NCBI RefSeq assembly: GCF_010974945.1
Contig: NZ_JAAIVB010000010.1
Location: 1 to 64,000 of the forward strand
Source of the DNA: Noviherbaspirillum galbum
GTDB lineage: Bacteria; Pseudomonadota; Gammaproteobacteria; Burkholderiales; Burkholderiaceae_D
DNA: 64,000 bases
Direction: 5' to 3'
The translations under genes were made by a program, and so were the position numbers. Below the pieces are notes generated by a model, which saw only the letters and a program-made list of their open reading frames with translations, did not search any database and was not told the origin of the DNA. Shown in pieces: positions 52,651 to 61,217 of the stretch (position 1 is its first letter; each line of letters begins with the position of its first letter).

Positions 52651-53646
52651 TCAGGCCGTGCGCACGTCCGCGCCGGGCGTCAGGGCACTGGCTGCCTCGC
52701 GGATGAATTCCGCCGTGACCTCCGCCTGGGTAACAGGCAGCATGTGCCCACCATCCACGATCCGCAGGCGCGCATGCGGTACCTTCTCGACGAAACCGTG
52801 TCCGTTCGCCTTGTGATCGAGGATACGGTCTCCCCTTGCATACAGGATGGACACAGGCAGGCGCAGTTCGCCGTAGCGGGCAACGATGGCAGGCATGGCA
52901 TCCGGCAGGGCCTGGAGGTCGGCGGCGGCCGCCAGGAACTGGGACGGACGCAGGCTCATCAGGCCGCCGCCGCGCGTCGCGAAGTCCGCCGGAACGGCTT
53001 CGGGGCCGAACACCTGCTCCAGCACGGGCTTCCCGCGCAGGATGGTCAGCGGCGCGGCCAGCGTCCAGGCCACCAGCTTGCGCACCCAGGGCGAGGCGAT
53101 CGTGAGCGCGCGGAATGCCGCGGGAACGTCGCCGGGCAGGTCGGTAAGCGGAGCAACGAGGGCAAGCCCGGAGACGCGCGACGGGTGGTGCAGCGCAAGG
53201 GTAAGCGCGAGGGCGCCACCAAGTGAATGGCCGACCACGAAGGCGGACGGGACATGCAGCGCGTCCATCAAGGAGACGATGGCCTTGGCTTGCGTCCGCA
53301 GGTCGGCCGGCGTGCCCGGGTCGCGCAGCGAATAACCCGATCCGGGGCGGTCTACCGCGATCACGCGGAACTGGTCGGAGAGCTTGCCGGCGACGCCGTA
53401 GCTGTAATGCGCCATGTGTCCGGCAAGGCCATGCAGCAGGAGCACGGGCTGGCCCAGGCCCCATTCCCGCACATGCAGGCGCGCACCGGGCACGTCGACG
53501 AAGCGTCCCGCCGGTGGCAAGGCCTCTTCCACGCGACTGGCCAGCGTTCGCGTCAACAGGGCAAGCAGGAGAAGCAAGGCAAGCGCCGCAAGGACGACGG
53601 CAACGATCACCACAATGGCGGTCGGAAGGGAGGAAAGAGAGGTCAC
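52651..53646 (-). CDS. Alpha/beta hydrolase, membrane-anchored
   Basis: A 331-residue hydrolase. A long hydrophobic N-terminal helix (about 8-32) anchors it. The hydrolase core has VLLLHGLAGHMAHYS, the nucleophile GHSLGG, the late YARGDRILDHKANGH and the histidine in GGHMLPVTQAE. It starts at a GTG that overlaps the SDR stop by four bases. In this operon it would hydrolyse an ester made by the flavin monooxygenase; that is inference. Confidence 0.88.
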   Translation of the reverse strand: MTSLSSLPTAIVVIVAVVLAALALLLLLALLTRTLASRVEEALPPAGRFVDVPGARLHVREWGLGQPVLLLHGLAGHMAHYSYGVAGKLSDQFRVIAVDRPGSGYSLRDPGTPADLRTQAKAIVSLMDALHVPSAFVVGHSLGGALALTLALHHPSRVSGLALVAPLTDLPGDVPAAFRALTIASPWVRKLVAWTLAAPLTILRGKPVLEQVFGPEAVPADFATRGGGLMSLRPSQFLAAAADLQALPDAMPAIVARYGELRLPVSILYARGDRILDHKANGHGFVEKVPHARLRIVDGGHMLPVTQAEVTAEFIREAASALTPGADVRTA

Positions 53647-54452
53647 GTTGGATAGGCTTTCTTGAGCAGGGACCAGTAGGAAACGGGCATCAGCCTCTCC
53701 ATCCAGCTGACGAAGCTGGCATCGGCGCCGACGATCACGCGTGCCTTGTTGCGTTCGATGCCGCGCGCGATGATCTCGCCGGCACGCTCCGGCGGCATGC
53801 GCAGCATCTTGTTTGCCCGTTCGCGGCGCAAGGCAATTTCCGTCGCATTCGCGCCCGCCGGCGCGCGGGCATTTGCGGCAATGGAGGTCGCAACGCCGCC
53901 GGGGTGCACCACGGTCACGCCGACGCTGGAACCTTCAAGCTCGTGCCTCAGTGCATTTGAAAATCCGCGCACGGCGAACTTGCTGGCGGCATACGCGGTT
54001 TGTCCGGCCGGTGCGACCAGGCCATACAGGCTCGACACGTTGACGAGGCGCGCCTCGTCATTCTGCCTGAGCAATGGCAGGAATGCCCGCGTCATCCTGA
54101 CCACGCCATGGAAGTTGATTGCCATCAGCCAGTCGAAATCGCTTTCGCTGACCTGCTCGAACGTTCCCCCGAGCGCCACGCCGGCGTTATTGATGAGCAG
54201 GCCGGCCCGTCCGTGCTCGGCGAGGACCGCATCGGGTAAGGCGTGGACCGCTTCGCGATCGGCAACATCGAGTTCATGCACCGACGTCCGCACGCCGGTC
54301 TGCTGCAACAGCCTGGCCGTCTCCGCGGCGCCATCGCGGCGGATGTCCGCCAATGCCAGATGGCAGCCGCGCCGGGCCAGCGACATCGCAAGCGCGCGGC
54401 CGATACCGCTGCCGGCGCCGGTGATCACGGCTACCTGGTCGGAAAGTTTCAT
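53643..54452 (-). CDS. Short-chain dehydrogenase/reductase
   Basis: A 269-residue NAD(P)-dependent oxidoreductase. The cofactor motif TGAGSGIG is near residues 11-18, NNAG follows at about 88, and the catalytic Ser, Tyr and Lys appear in NVSSLYG and YAASKFAVRG. The C-terminus (FVSWMERLMPVSYWSLLKKAYPT) looks membrane-associated. The start overlaps the FMO stop by four bases (ATGA), so translation is coupled. It may oxidise the alcohol that feeds the monooxygenase, or reduce a product. Confidence 0.9.
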   Translation of the reverse strand: MKLSDQVAVITGAGSGIGRALAMSLARRGCHLALADIRRDGAAETARLLQQTGVRTSVHELDVADREAVHALPDAVLAEHGRAGLLINNAGVALGGTFEQVSESDFDWLMAINFHGVVRMTRAFLPLLRQNDEARLVNVSSLYGLVAPAGQTAYAASKFAVRGFSNALRHELEGSSVGVTVVHPGGVATSIAANARAPAGANATEIALRRERANKMLRMPPERAGEIIARGIERNKARVIVGADASFVSWMERLMPVSYWSLLKKAYPT

Positions 54453-55957
54453 GGCAACGCCTCCCTGGTGCCAAAGCGCATGACGCCGTCGTCGATCCTG
54501 CCGTAGCGGATCGTCATCAGGTCCTGGAAATAATTCTGGTAGACCTGCCATGGACGCCGCTCTCCCTGCTGGGGCAGCACATCCTTCGCGCGCTGAACGT
54601 ACCCCGAGGTGAAGCTGAGGAAGGGTTGCGGCCTTACCTGTTCATCGCGCCGCGGCACGGCAATCGTCTTGCGGTGCCGGTCCATGTAGTTCAGGAGGCG
54701 GCAGACGTAGGCGGCGGTGAGGTCTGCCTTCAAGGTCCATGAAGCATTGGTATATCCGAACGCCATCGCGCAGTTGGGCAGGTCGCTCAGCATCATGCCC
54801 TTGTAGGCCATCGCTTCCGCCGGTTGAAAGGGCTGGCCGTCAACCTGCAGCGTCATGCCGCCCATGAGCTGGAGCTTGAGTCCGGTTGCCATCACGACGA
54901 TGTCTGCTGGAATTTCCTTGCCCGAATTCAGCAGGATGCCTGCCGGCGTGAAGCGCGCGATGCCGTCGGTCACAACCGAAGCGCGACCCTCGCGCACCGC
55001 CTGGAACAGGTCGCTGTCCGGCACGAAGCACACCCGCTGGTCCCAGGGCTTGTAGCGCGGACTGAAATGGGTGTGCACGTCATAGCCGCTTCCCAGTTCC
55101 TGTCCCGCGAGCTTCAGGATGTATTGCTTGACCTGATCCGGACGCCTGCGCGACAGCCGGTAGAAGAACATGGCGACCAGCACGTTCTTCCAGCGCGAGA
55201 TGGCATAGGCGAGCCGCGCGGGCAGATGGCGAAGCAGGAAGTTGGCGATCTTGTCCTGCGACGGCCGGCTCAGCACATAACTGGGCGAGCGCTGCAGCAT
55301 CGTTACATGCGCCGCGGTCTGCGCCATGCTGGGAACGATCGTCACCGCGGTCGCGCCGCTGCCGATGACGACCACCCGCTTGCCGGCATGATCGAGGTCT
55401 TCCGGCCAGAACTGCGGTTGCACGATCCTGCCCTGGTAGTCCGCTTCTCCCTCGAACTCGGGCCGGTAGGCTTCGTCGTAGCTGTAATATCCGCTGCAGA
55501 GATACAGGAACCTGGCGCGAATGACCTGCTCTTCCATCGTTCCGGTGCGCCTGGCGCGTATCGTCCAGCAGGCATCCCGGCTCGACCAGGATGCCGAAAC
55601 GGCTTGTTGACCGAAGCGGATGTGGCGGACGATGCCGGCTTCTTCCGCGGTTTGTTGCACGTACCGCCGTATAGATGGCCCATCGGCAATGGCCTTGGGG
55701 TTGGTCCAGGGCTTGAATGCGTAGCCAAGGGTGTACATGTCCGAATCGGAACGGATCCCGGGATAGCGGAACAGGTCCCAGGTGCCGCCGATGGCCTGGC
55801 GTGATTCCAGGATGGCAAACCGCTTGCCCGGGCAACGCTGCTGCAGGAAGTGCGCGGCGCCGATGCCGGACAGGCCGGCGCCGACGATCAGGACGTCGAG
55901 CAAGTCGCCGTCCGGCGCCGGATCGAAAGTGATATGGGGAGAAGTCGTCGTCGTCAT
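54449..55957 (-). CDS. EthA-like flavin-containing monooxygenase
   Basis: A 502-residue class B flavoprotein with strong text similarity to EthA/AlmA: LIVGAGLSGIGAAHFLQ for FAD (about 24-38), FRYPGIRSDSDMYTLGYAF, CSGYYSYDEAY, VVVIGSGATAVTIVPSMAQ for NADPH, and GYTNASWTLKADL. The type I Baeyer-Villiger fingerprint, which in EthA reads FVGPIIHPQHWP, is here YQGRIVQPQFWP: the leading Phe is Tyr and the key His is Gln. So oxygen is probably inserted into a ketone or alkane, but the mechanism could differ. It is divergent from a TetR gene, like ethA and ethR. Confidence 0.9.
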   Translation of the reverse strand: MTTTTSPHITFDPAPDGDLLDVLIVGAGLSGIGAAHFLQQRCPGKRFAILESRQAIGGTWDLFRYPGIRSDSDMYTLGYAFKPWTNPKAIADGPSIRRYVQQTAEEAGIVRHIRFGQQAVSASWSSRDACWTIRARRTGTMEEQVIRARFLYLCSGYYSYDEAYRPEFEGEADYQGRIVQPQFWPEDLDHAGKRVVVIGSGATAVTIVPSMAQTAAHVTMLQRSPSYVLSRPSQDKIANFLLRHLPARLAYAISRWKNVLVAMFFYRLSRRRPDQVKQYILKLAGQELGSGYDVHTHFSPRYKPWDQRVCFVPDSDLFQAVREGRASVVTDGIARFTPAGILLNSGKEIPADIVVMATGLKLQLMGGMTLQVDGQPFQPAEAMAYKGMMLSDLPNCAMAFGYTNASWTLKADLTAAYVCRLLNYMDRHRKTIAVPRRDEQVRPQPFLSFTSGYVQRAKDVLPQQGERRPWQVYQNYFQDLMTIRYGRIDDGVMRFGTREALP

Positions 55958-56000
55958 TTTGTCGTCGTTATTTTCGACCGGTCGCCGGAGCGCTTTTCTG

Positions 56001-56053
56001 ATTCTGACACTATATATTGTCAGTTTGGCGTTTGCAATTAGTCATGTCAGAAT
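56001..56053. promoter_or_regulatory. Divergent operator with three half-sites
   Basis: ATTCTGACA (56001-56009) is the exact reverse complement of TGTCAGAAT (56045-56053). A third arm, TGTCAG, is at 56018-56023; with the first arm it makes an imperfect palindrome TGACA-N8-TGTCA (56005-56022) whose centre is TATATA. The set lies between the FMO and TetR genes and probably binds that TetR protein. Confidence 0.6.
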
Positions 56054-56058
56054 ATCGT

Positions 56059-56676
56059 ATGACCCAAGAGACCATTCCTGAACGATCCTACCGGGGCATG
56101 ACGTCGGAGGAGCGGCGCGCCCAGCGGCGGGAACAGCTGATCAAGGCTGCCATCAATGTCTATGGCGAGACCGGCTACCGGCAGGCAACCATCAAGGCGG
56201 TCTGTGCCGCCGCGGGCCTGACCGAGCGTTACTTCTATGAGTCGTTCGGGAACAGCGAAGAATTGCTGGTCGCATCCTTCCAGATCGTGACGCAGCAGAT
56301 GCACCGCGCGCTTTCCGCGGTTGGGCATGCGCCGCATCCGAGCCGGATGCACCGGGTCAGCGCCATGCTCCATGCTTATTTTTCCACGCTAAAGCAGGAT
56401 CCCAAGTCGGCGCGCGTGTTTCTCGTCGAAATACGGGGGGTGAGCCCGGCCATGGATGCCGCCTTCGAGGCTTCCGTCTCGACACTGGGCGACGGCCTAG
56501 CCCGCGCAACCGGCCGGCAGGGCGCCGGCAAGTCGCTCCTTTCCGCCGGCGTGGCGGGCGGGGTGATCCAGATCGCCCTGTGCTGGATAGCCAATGGTTA
56601 CCGCCCTTCGCTGAAAAGTGTGGTGGATAGCGCAGCGGAACTCGTCATGGTCATGGCGGATCGTCAAGAAAGTTGA
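56059..56676 (+). CDS. TetR-family regulator, divergent from the FMO operon
   Basis: A 205-residue TetR protein. The helix-turn-helix (ATIKAVCAAAGLTERYFYESFGNSEELLVA) is near residues 44-73. The C-terminal ligand domain is unremarkable (VSPAMDAAFEASVSTLGDGL). Starts at 56044, 56059 and 56098 are possible, none with a good ribosome site; at 56059 the third operator half-site stays outside the gene. By analogy with EthR it probably represses the FMO operon and itself. Confidence 0.88.
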   Translation: MTQETIPERSYRGMTSEERRAQRREQLIKAAINVYGETGYRQATIKAVCAAAGLTERYFYESFGNSEELLVASFQIVTQQMHRALSAVGHAPHPSRMHRVSAMLHAYFSTLKQDPKSARVFLVEIRGVSPAMDAAFEASVSTLGDGLARATGRQGAGKSLLSAGVAGGVIQIALCWIANGYRPSLKSVVDSAAELVMVMADRQES

Positions 56677-56762
56677 TGCAGGAACGCGCACGCCATTGAC
56701 CTGCAGTAAGATCGGTGTTTTCCCTTCCAGTGATTGCCGTGGCAACTTCAAGAACGATCCCG

Positions 56763-58349
56763 ATGCCCTGGGATGAGGCAAGCCGGCTTGAGGCGGTGCG
56801 CGCCTTGCGCCTGCTCGATACTCCACCCGAAGAACGCTTCGACCGGATCACGCGCATTGCACGCGACATGTTCGGCGTACGCATGGCCCTGATCAACCTG
56901 GTCGATGCCGACCGCCAATGGTCGAAGTCGCGGCTTGGGCTGGATGCGCCGGAAGTGCCGCGCATCATGTCGTTCTGCTCCCACGCGATCCTGCAGGACG
57001 ACATCTTCCTGATCCAGGATGCCAGCCTCGATCCGCGCTTTGCCGACAATGCATTCGTTGCCGGGGATCCAGGCATCCGCTTCTATGCGGGAAAGCCCCT
57101 GCATTCCCTCGATGGCAAGAAGGTCGGGACGCTCTGCCTGCTCGATACCCGTCCGCACACGCTCACCGACGAGGAAAGAGGCAAGCTGACCAGCCTGAGC
57201 GCCTGGGCGGAGCGCGAGGTCAATGCCTACATCTCCGATGCCGACGCCGCGCGGCGCTGGGAATACAAGCTGAGGCTGGCGCACGTACTCGAACACGCGA
57301 TCGAAGGCGTGCTGAGCATCAGCCTCGACGGCGTGATCGAAACCGTGAATCCCGCGGCTTGCCAGATGTTCCGGTTGGGCGCGGCCGACCTGATCGGACG
57401 TAACGTCCGCGACATCCTGCCGCAGGCGGATCACGCCCGGCATGACGCTTTCATGGAGCGGATGCGACTGGACAGCGGCCCGGAAAAGCCGCTCGAGTTC
57501 GAGGTAACGGGCAAGCGCGGAGACGGCGAACTGTTCCCCGCCGAGGTGTCCTTGCGCAAGCTCGGTTCCGGCGATCAGGTCATCTATGCCGGCGTGGTGC
57601 GGGATATCTCGGAACGGCGGCATCTCGAGCGTGCCCGCAGCGCATTCGTATCGTCGGTCAGCCATGAACTACGCACGCCGTTGACTTCCGTCGTCGGCGC
57701 GCTCGGTTTGTTGCGCGAAGAGTTTTCCGGCCTGAGCGTGGCGGAAACGACGGAGTTGCTGGAAATCGCTTACCTGAACGGCCAGCGCCTGCAGTCGCTG
57801 ATCAACGACATCCTGGACATCGAAAAGCTGGACGCCGGGATGATGCGGTTCAGCGCCGACGTCGTGCAAGTCGGAAGCCTGGTCAGCGAGGCATGCCGCC
57901 TGAACCTGCCCTTTGCCAGCAAGTACAAGGTTCGCCTTGAATGCGAGGGCGCCGATATGCAGGGAAGCATTCGCGTGGATGCTTCCCGCATCAACCAGGT
58001 CTTGACCAACCTAATCTCGAATGCGTGCAAGTTTTCTCCCCGTGACGCTGCCGTGGTCGTCTCGAGCAGGGTAGACGGCGGCATGGTCCGCATCAGCGTG
58101 CGCGATCACGGCCCGGGCATCAGCGATGAATTCAGGTCCAGGATATTCCAGCGTTTCGCGCAAGGCCCGTCGGACCGCAAGGTCAAGAACGAAGGTACCG
58201 GCCTCGGCCTGAGCCTGGCCAAGACGATGGTCGAAAAGATGGGCGGGCGCATCGGGTTCGACTCGGTTGCCGGGCAGGGCGCCACCTTTCACGTCAGCTT
58301 TCCTCTCGTGCCCGCTGCGGCAGAAAGCGTTTTTACCGAGGCATCATGA
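56763..58349 (+). CDS. Soluble sensor histidine kinase, GAF-PAS-HisKA-HATPase
   Basis: About 528 residues with no membrane helix: a GAF domain at roughly 15-165 (RFDRITRIARDMFGVRMALINLVDADRQW and KVGTLCLLDTRP), a PAS domain at about 175-295 (IEGVLSISLDGVIETVNPAACQMF), then the kinase with FVSSVSHELRTPLTSVVGALG (phosphorylated His) and the ATPase boxes NLISNACKFSP, DHGPGISDEF and GTGLGLSLAK. GTG codons at 56715 and 56739 are also in frame, so the start is uncertain. It overlaps the receiver-protein gene by four bases. Confidence 0.92.
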   Translation: MPWDEASRLEAVRALRLLDTPPEERFDRITRIARDMFGVRMALINLVDADRQWSKSRLGLDAPEVPRIMSFCSHAILQDDIFLIQDASLDPRFADNAFVAGDPGIRFYAGKPLHSLDGKKVGTLCLLDTRPHTLTDEERGKLTSLSAWAEREVNAYISDADAARRWEYKLRLAHVLEHAIEGVLSISLDGVIETVNPAACQMFRLGAADLIGRNVRDILPQADHARHDAFMERMRLDSGPEKPLEFEVTGKRGDGELFPAEVSLRKLGSGDQVIYAGVVRDISERRHLERARSAFVSSVSHELRTPLTSVVGALGLLREEFSGLSVAETTELLEIAYLNGQRLQSLINDILDIEKLDAGMMRFSADVVQVGSLVSEACRLNLPFASKYKVRLECEGADMQGSIRVDASRINQVLTNLISNACKFSPRDAAVVVSSRVDGGMVRISVRDHGPGISDEFRSRIFQRFAQGPSDRKVKNEGTGLGLSLAKTMVEKMGGRIGFDSVAGQGATFHVSFPLVPAAAESVFTEAS

Positions 58350-59143
58350 TCAGCACAACGATTTTCACGAAGACCGCGAAGGGCGTCGCCGAACTGAAGG
58401 ATGGCGCGAAGGGCATGTCGGAGTCCATGGCTCGCGCGCTCCGGCGCATCGACGGCAAGACGACGGTAGGCAGGCTGTTCGAAGGATTGCACAGCAGCGA
58501 GGCGCGAACCTTTTCCGAGTCGCTGAAGGAACTGGAGGCGCGGCGCCTGATCCGGGTATTCCTGCAGCAAGACGAAGCCAGCGCGGCCGCGCTGTCGTCG
58601 GCAAGCGATGATGACGCTTCGCTGCAGAGCTACCAGGTGGTAGAGCTCGATCCGCAGGAAGGCGTGCGCGCGTGGGCGGAAGCGCGGCGCGGCGCGCAGG
58701 AGTTGACCCGCAACGGGTTTTACACCACGGGCCAGGCGGGCGCCCCCTCGGCTGCGCCCACGGCGCCTGCAAGCCGGGAGGTGCTGGTGGTGGAGGATGA
58801 CGAGGCAATTGCCAAGCTGATCCAGCTTTACCTGACCCGCCACGGATTCATCGTCAGGGTAATTGGCGACGGACTGGAAGCGATCAAGTCCCTCGAAGCG
58901 GATGCGCTGCCGGGGCTGCTGCTGCTGGACGTCAACCTGCCGAACGTGAACGGTTTCGACATCCTTGCCTTCACCCGTTCAAGCGATCGCTCCCGAGGAC
59001 TGCCCGCCATCATGGTGACTGCCCAGGCCAGCGAGGCCGACGTCCTGCGCGGACTCCGGGAAGGGGCGGATGGGTACATCTTCAAACCATTCGAGTGGAA
59101 AGCCTTGCATTCCTGTATCAACAGGGTGCTGGGAATCGCCTGA
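58346..59143 (+). CDS. Response regulator with unusual N-terminal domain
   Basis: A 265-residue protein. Residues 1-75 form a helical domain with IDGKTTVGRLFEGLHSSEARTFSESLKELEARRLI, a pattern seen before receiver domains in some betaproteobacteria and perhaps a winged-helix-like contact domain. A linker follows. A receiver domain at about 144-265 has D151-D152, phosphoacceptor D195 (LLLLDVNLPN) and the lysine in IFKPFEW. It is coupled to the kinase gene (ATGA overlap) and surely its partner. The receiver at the C-terminus is the less common order. Confidence 0.85.
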   Translation: MISTTIFTKTAKGVAELKDGAKGMSESMARALRRIDGKTTVGRLFEGLHSSEARTFSESLKELEARRLIRVFLQQDEASAAALSSASDDDASLQSYQVVELDPQEGVRAWAEARRGAQELTRNGFYTTGQAGAPSAAPTAPASREVLVVEDDEAIAKLIQLYLTRHGFIVRVIGDGLEAIKSLEADALPGLLLLDVNLPNVNGFDILAFTRSSDRSRGLPAIMVTAQASEADVLRGLREGADGYIFKPFEWKALHSCINRVLGIA

Positions 59144-59225
59144 GGGCGGGATGGCTGACTGCCAGATAACGAACGCTCACCGGGCGCGATGGTCGAAATT
59201 GCCATGACTAATCTTGGAGCACGAC

Positions 59226-59996
59226 ATGAATGACCAGGAACGGATGGCCTTGCGCAATTTTCTGGAAGAATTGCAGCGGGCGCGATTGCAGAACAAGGAT
59301 GGGGAAGCCGACGCGTGGATCAACCAGGCAGTGCGCTCCCAGCCGGATGCCGCTTATCTTCTCGTGCAGCGGGCCTTGCTGCAGGAACAGGCCTTGAATG
59401 CGGCGCAGCAGCGGATTGCGGCGCTCGAGCAGCAGCTTAACTCGGGAGCGAGCCAGCCATCCGGGTCGGGAGGGTTCCTCGACCAAAGCGCGCAATGGGG
59501 ACGCAGCGGCCAGGCCTTTGCCCGCAACGATGCCGTTGCCGGCAGCCAGCAGCCCATGCCCGCGCGCTATGGCCAGGCCGCTTATCCGCAGGCCGGCTAT
59601 GCCGGCTTGCCGGCGGCGCGCCCTGGATTGATGGGTGGCGGAATGGGAAGCTTCCTCGGCAGCATGGCAGGCGTCGCCGCCGGCGTGGCCGCCGGATCAT
59701 TCCTCTACAACGGCATCAGCAACCTGATGCACCATGAGGGCCATCATGCGTCCGGCGACCCTGGTCGCATGGGGGATTTCCCGGAATCCCAGTCTTCCAG
59801 CCAGTTCCTGGATGATGGAGGCACGCGCGGGCAGGAAAGCAACTCCAGCGGCGGCGGAGGCGACATGGCGCGCGAAGCCGGACTCGACGACATCGGCGTC
59901 GGCGGCAATGATAACCTCCTTGGCGACGGCGGCGACCTGGGAGCGTCGGGTGACCTGGGAGATTCGGGGGATTCGGGAGGTGGGGACTACGCCTGA
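59226..59996 (+). CDS. DUF2076 family protein
   Basis: A 256-residue protein. The N-terminal helical part (NDQERMALRNFLEELQRARLQNKDGEADAWINQAV) and coiled coil (about 45-75) match DUF2076. A Pro/Tyr/Gly linker leads to a Gly/Ala hydrophobic stretch (GMGSFLGSMAGVAAGVAAGSFLYNGI). The tail is very acidic and Gly/Ser-rich with DDIGVGGNDNLLGDGGDLG. ATG 59226 has GGAG six bases before it. It converges with the HTH-SEL1 gene six bases away. The function of the family is not known. Confidence 0.82.
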   Translation: MNDQERMALRNFLEELQRARLQNKDGEADAWINQAVRSQPDAAYLLVQRALLQEQALNAAQQRIAALEQQLNSGASQPSGSGGFLDQSAQWGRSGQAFARNDAVAGSQQPMPARYGQAAYPQAGYAGLPAARPGLMGGGMGSFLGSMAGVAAGVAAGSFLYNGISNLMHHEGHHASGDPGRMGDFPESQSSSQFLDDGGTRGQESNSSGGGGDMAREAGLDDIGVGGNDNLLGDGGDLGASGDLGDSGDSGGGDYA

Positions 59997-60002
59997 CCGG
60001 CC

Positions 60003-60479
60003 TCAGCCGCGATCGGCCGCGGTCACCTTTTCCCGCAAGACCTGCATCTGCTGTTTCGAAATGAGGCTGCCGGCCGCAGCAGACCTCGCCAGCCACATCA
60101 TCCCCAAGTTGTCATCATGAGCGACGCCGCCTGCATCGAGGTGCAGGCGGCCGAGCCAGTACATCGCCTCTGCGTCTCCCTGCTTGGCGGCCTGCTCCAG
60201 CCAGGGCACGGCTGCGCTTTCCTTGCCATGCTCCAGGAGCAGCAGCGCCAGGTCGGTCTGGGCTTGCGCATCTCCGCCGTCGGCAAGCAGGACCAATTGC
60301 CATTCCTCGCCCGAAACGGGAATGCAAAGCTGGGACTGGATGGAGACGATCGGGATCATCACCTTGTGGAGATTCCCGAGTTCGACCTTGGGCAAGGATC
60401 CGTCCGCGATTTTCCGGCGCAGGGTCCGTTCGCTTTGTCCCGTCAATGCCATCACGGCGGCAATGCTGATCAAGTTCAC
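60003..60479 (-). CDS. Helix-turn-helix protein with SEL1-like repeats
   Basis: A 158-residue protein. The N-terminus (SIAAVMALTGQSERTLRRKIADGSLPKVE) reads as a DNA-binding helix-turn-helix of the excisionase/MerR style. The second half has SEL1-like repeats: AQAQTDLALLLLEHGKESAAVPWLEQAAKQGDAEAMYWLGRLHLDAGGV then LGMMWLARSAAAG. The join of a DNA-binding part and protein-contact repeats suggests a regulator that responds to a protein partner. It is divergent from pilA, with 225 bases between. Confidence 0.8.
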   Translation of the reverse strand: MNLISIAAVMALTGQSERTLRRKIADGSLPKVELGNLHKVMIPIVSIQSQLCIPVSGEEWQLVLLADGGDAQAQTDLALLLLEHGKESAAVPWLEQAAKQGDAEAMYWLGRLHLDAGGVAHDDNLGMMWLARSAAAGSLISKQQMQVLREKVTAADRG

Positions 60480-60631
60480 AATCGGCTCTTTGATTTATGT
60501 CATGGAGGAAATATGTGCCATGGGCATTTTGGCATACCTTTTTGACAGGCACTATTACGTGACAGGGTTTTCTTTCCAGCAAAACCTTGCCACTGAGGCA
60601 ATAAACTTGTGATCTGGATGATATTTCCACC

Positions 60632-60647
60632 TGGCATGCATCATGCA
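60632..60647 (+). promoter_or_regulatory. Predicted sigma54 promoter of pilA
   Basis: TGGCATGCATCATGCA has GG (60633-60634) and GC (60645-60646) ten bases apart. Transcription would start near 60658, about 47 bases before the pilA start. pilA genes in many proteobacteria use sigma54 with PilR, which supports the call. Confidence 0.5.
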
Positions 60648-60704
60648 TTAGAGCAAGCATTGGCGAAACGGCCAATTCAACCAAACCACCAAGGGAGTTC
60701 TAAC

Positions 60705-61136
60705 ATGAAAGCTGCTCAATTCAAACAGCAAGCACAAAAGGGTTTCACGCTGATCGAACTGATGATCGTCGTCGCGATCATCGGCATCCTGGCCGCCGTT
60801 GCACTGCCGGCCTACCAGGGCTACACCAAGAAGGCCAAGTTCAGCGAAGTCGTGACCGCAACCGGCGGCGTCAAGACCGCTGTGGAACTGTGCGTGCAAG
60901 ATCTGGGCGCGGAAACTGGCTGCACGGCGGGTTCGAACGGCGTTCCTGCAAACATTTCTACTGCTGCAGGAAACGTGGCTTCTCTCACGACGTCTGCTGG
61001 CGTGATTACCGCAACCGCAGTTTCGGCCAATGGTCTGAACGGCGAAACATACATCCTGACCCCGTCCGTCGTTGCCGGCAAGGTCAACTGGACCGTTAGC
61101 GGCACCTGCTCCACGGCCAGCCCGAAGATCTGCTAA
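60705..61136 (+). CDS. pilA: Type IV major pilin
   Basis: A 143-residue prepilin. The 13-residue leader ([13 protein letters not shown]) is cut before F14; the mature N-terminus [20 protein letters not shown] has the needed Glu at position 5. The variable globular part has a cysteine pair near the end (CSTASPKIC) forming the D-region loop, and another ([11 protein letters not shown]) earlier. AAGGGAG precedes the ATG. It makes the pilus fibre for twitching and adhesion. The gene stands alone with its own terminator; assembly genes are elsewhere. Confidence 0.96.
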   Translation: MKAAQFKQQAQKGFTLIELMIVVAIIGILAAVALPAYQGYTKKAKFSEVVTATGGVKTAVELCVQDLGAETGCTAGSNGVPANISTAAGNVASLTTSAGVITATAVSANGLNGETYILTPSVVAGKVNWTVSGTCSTASPKIC

Positions 61137-61161
61137 TCGCCAAACCGCGAAAGCAAACAGC

Positions 61162-61197
61162 AAAAAGCCTTGCAGGCATGTCCTGCAAGGCTTTTTT
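61162..61197. terminator. Bidirectional rho-independent terminator
   Basis: AAAAAGCCTTGCAGG (61162-61176) pairs with CCTGCAAGGCTTTTT (61182-61196) around five bases. It has T runs on both strands and sits between the converging pilA and UV endonuclease genes. Confidence 0.92.
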
Positions 61198-61217
61198 CAT
61201 TATGGGTGCCGCAGCGC

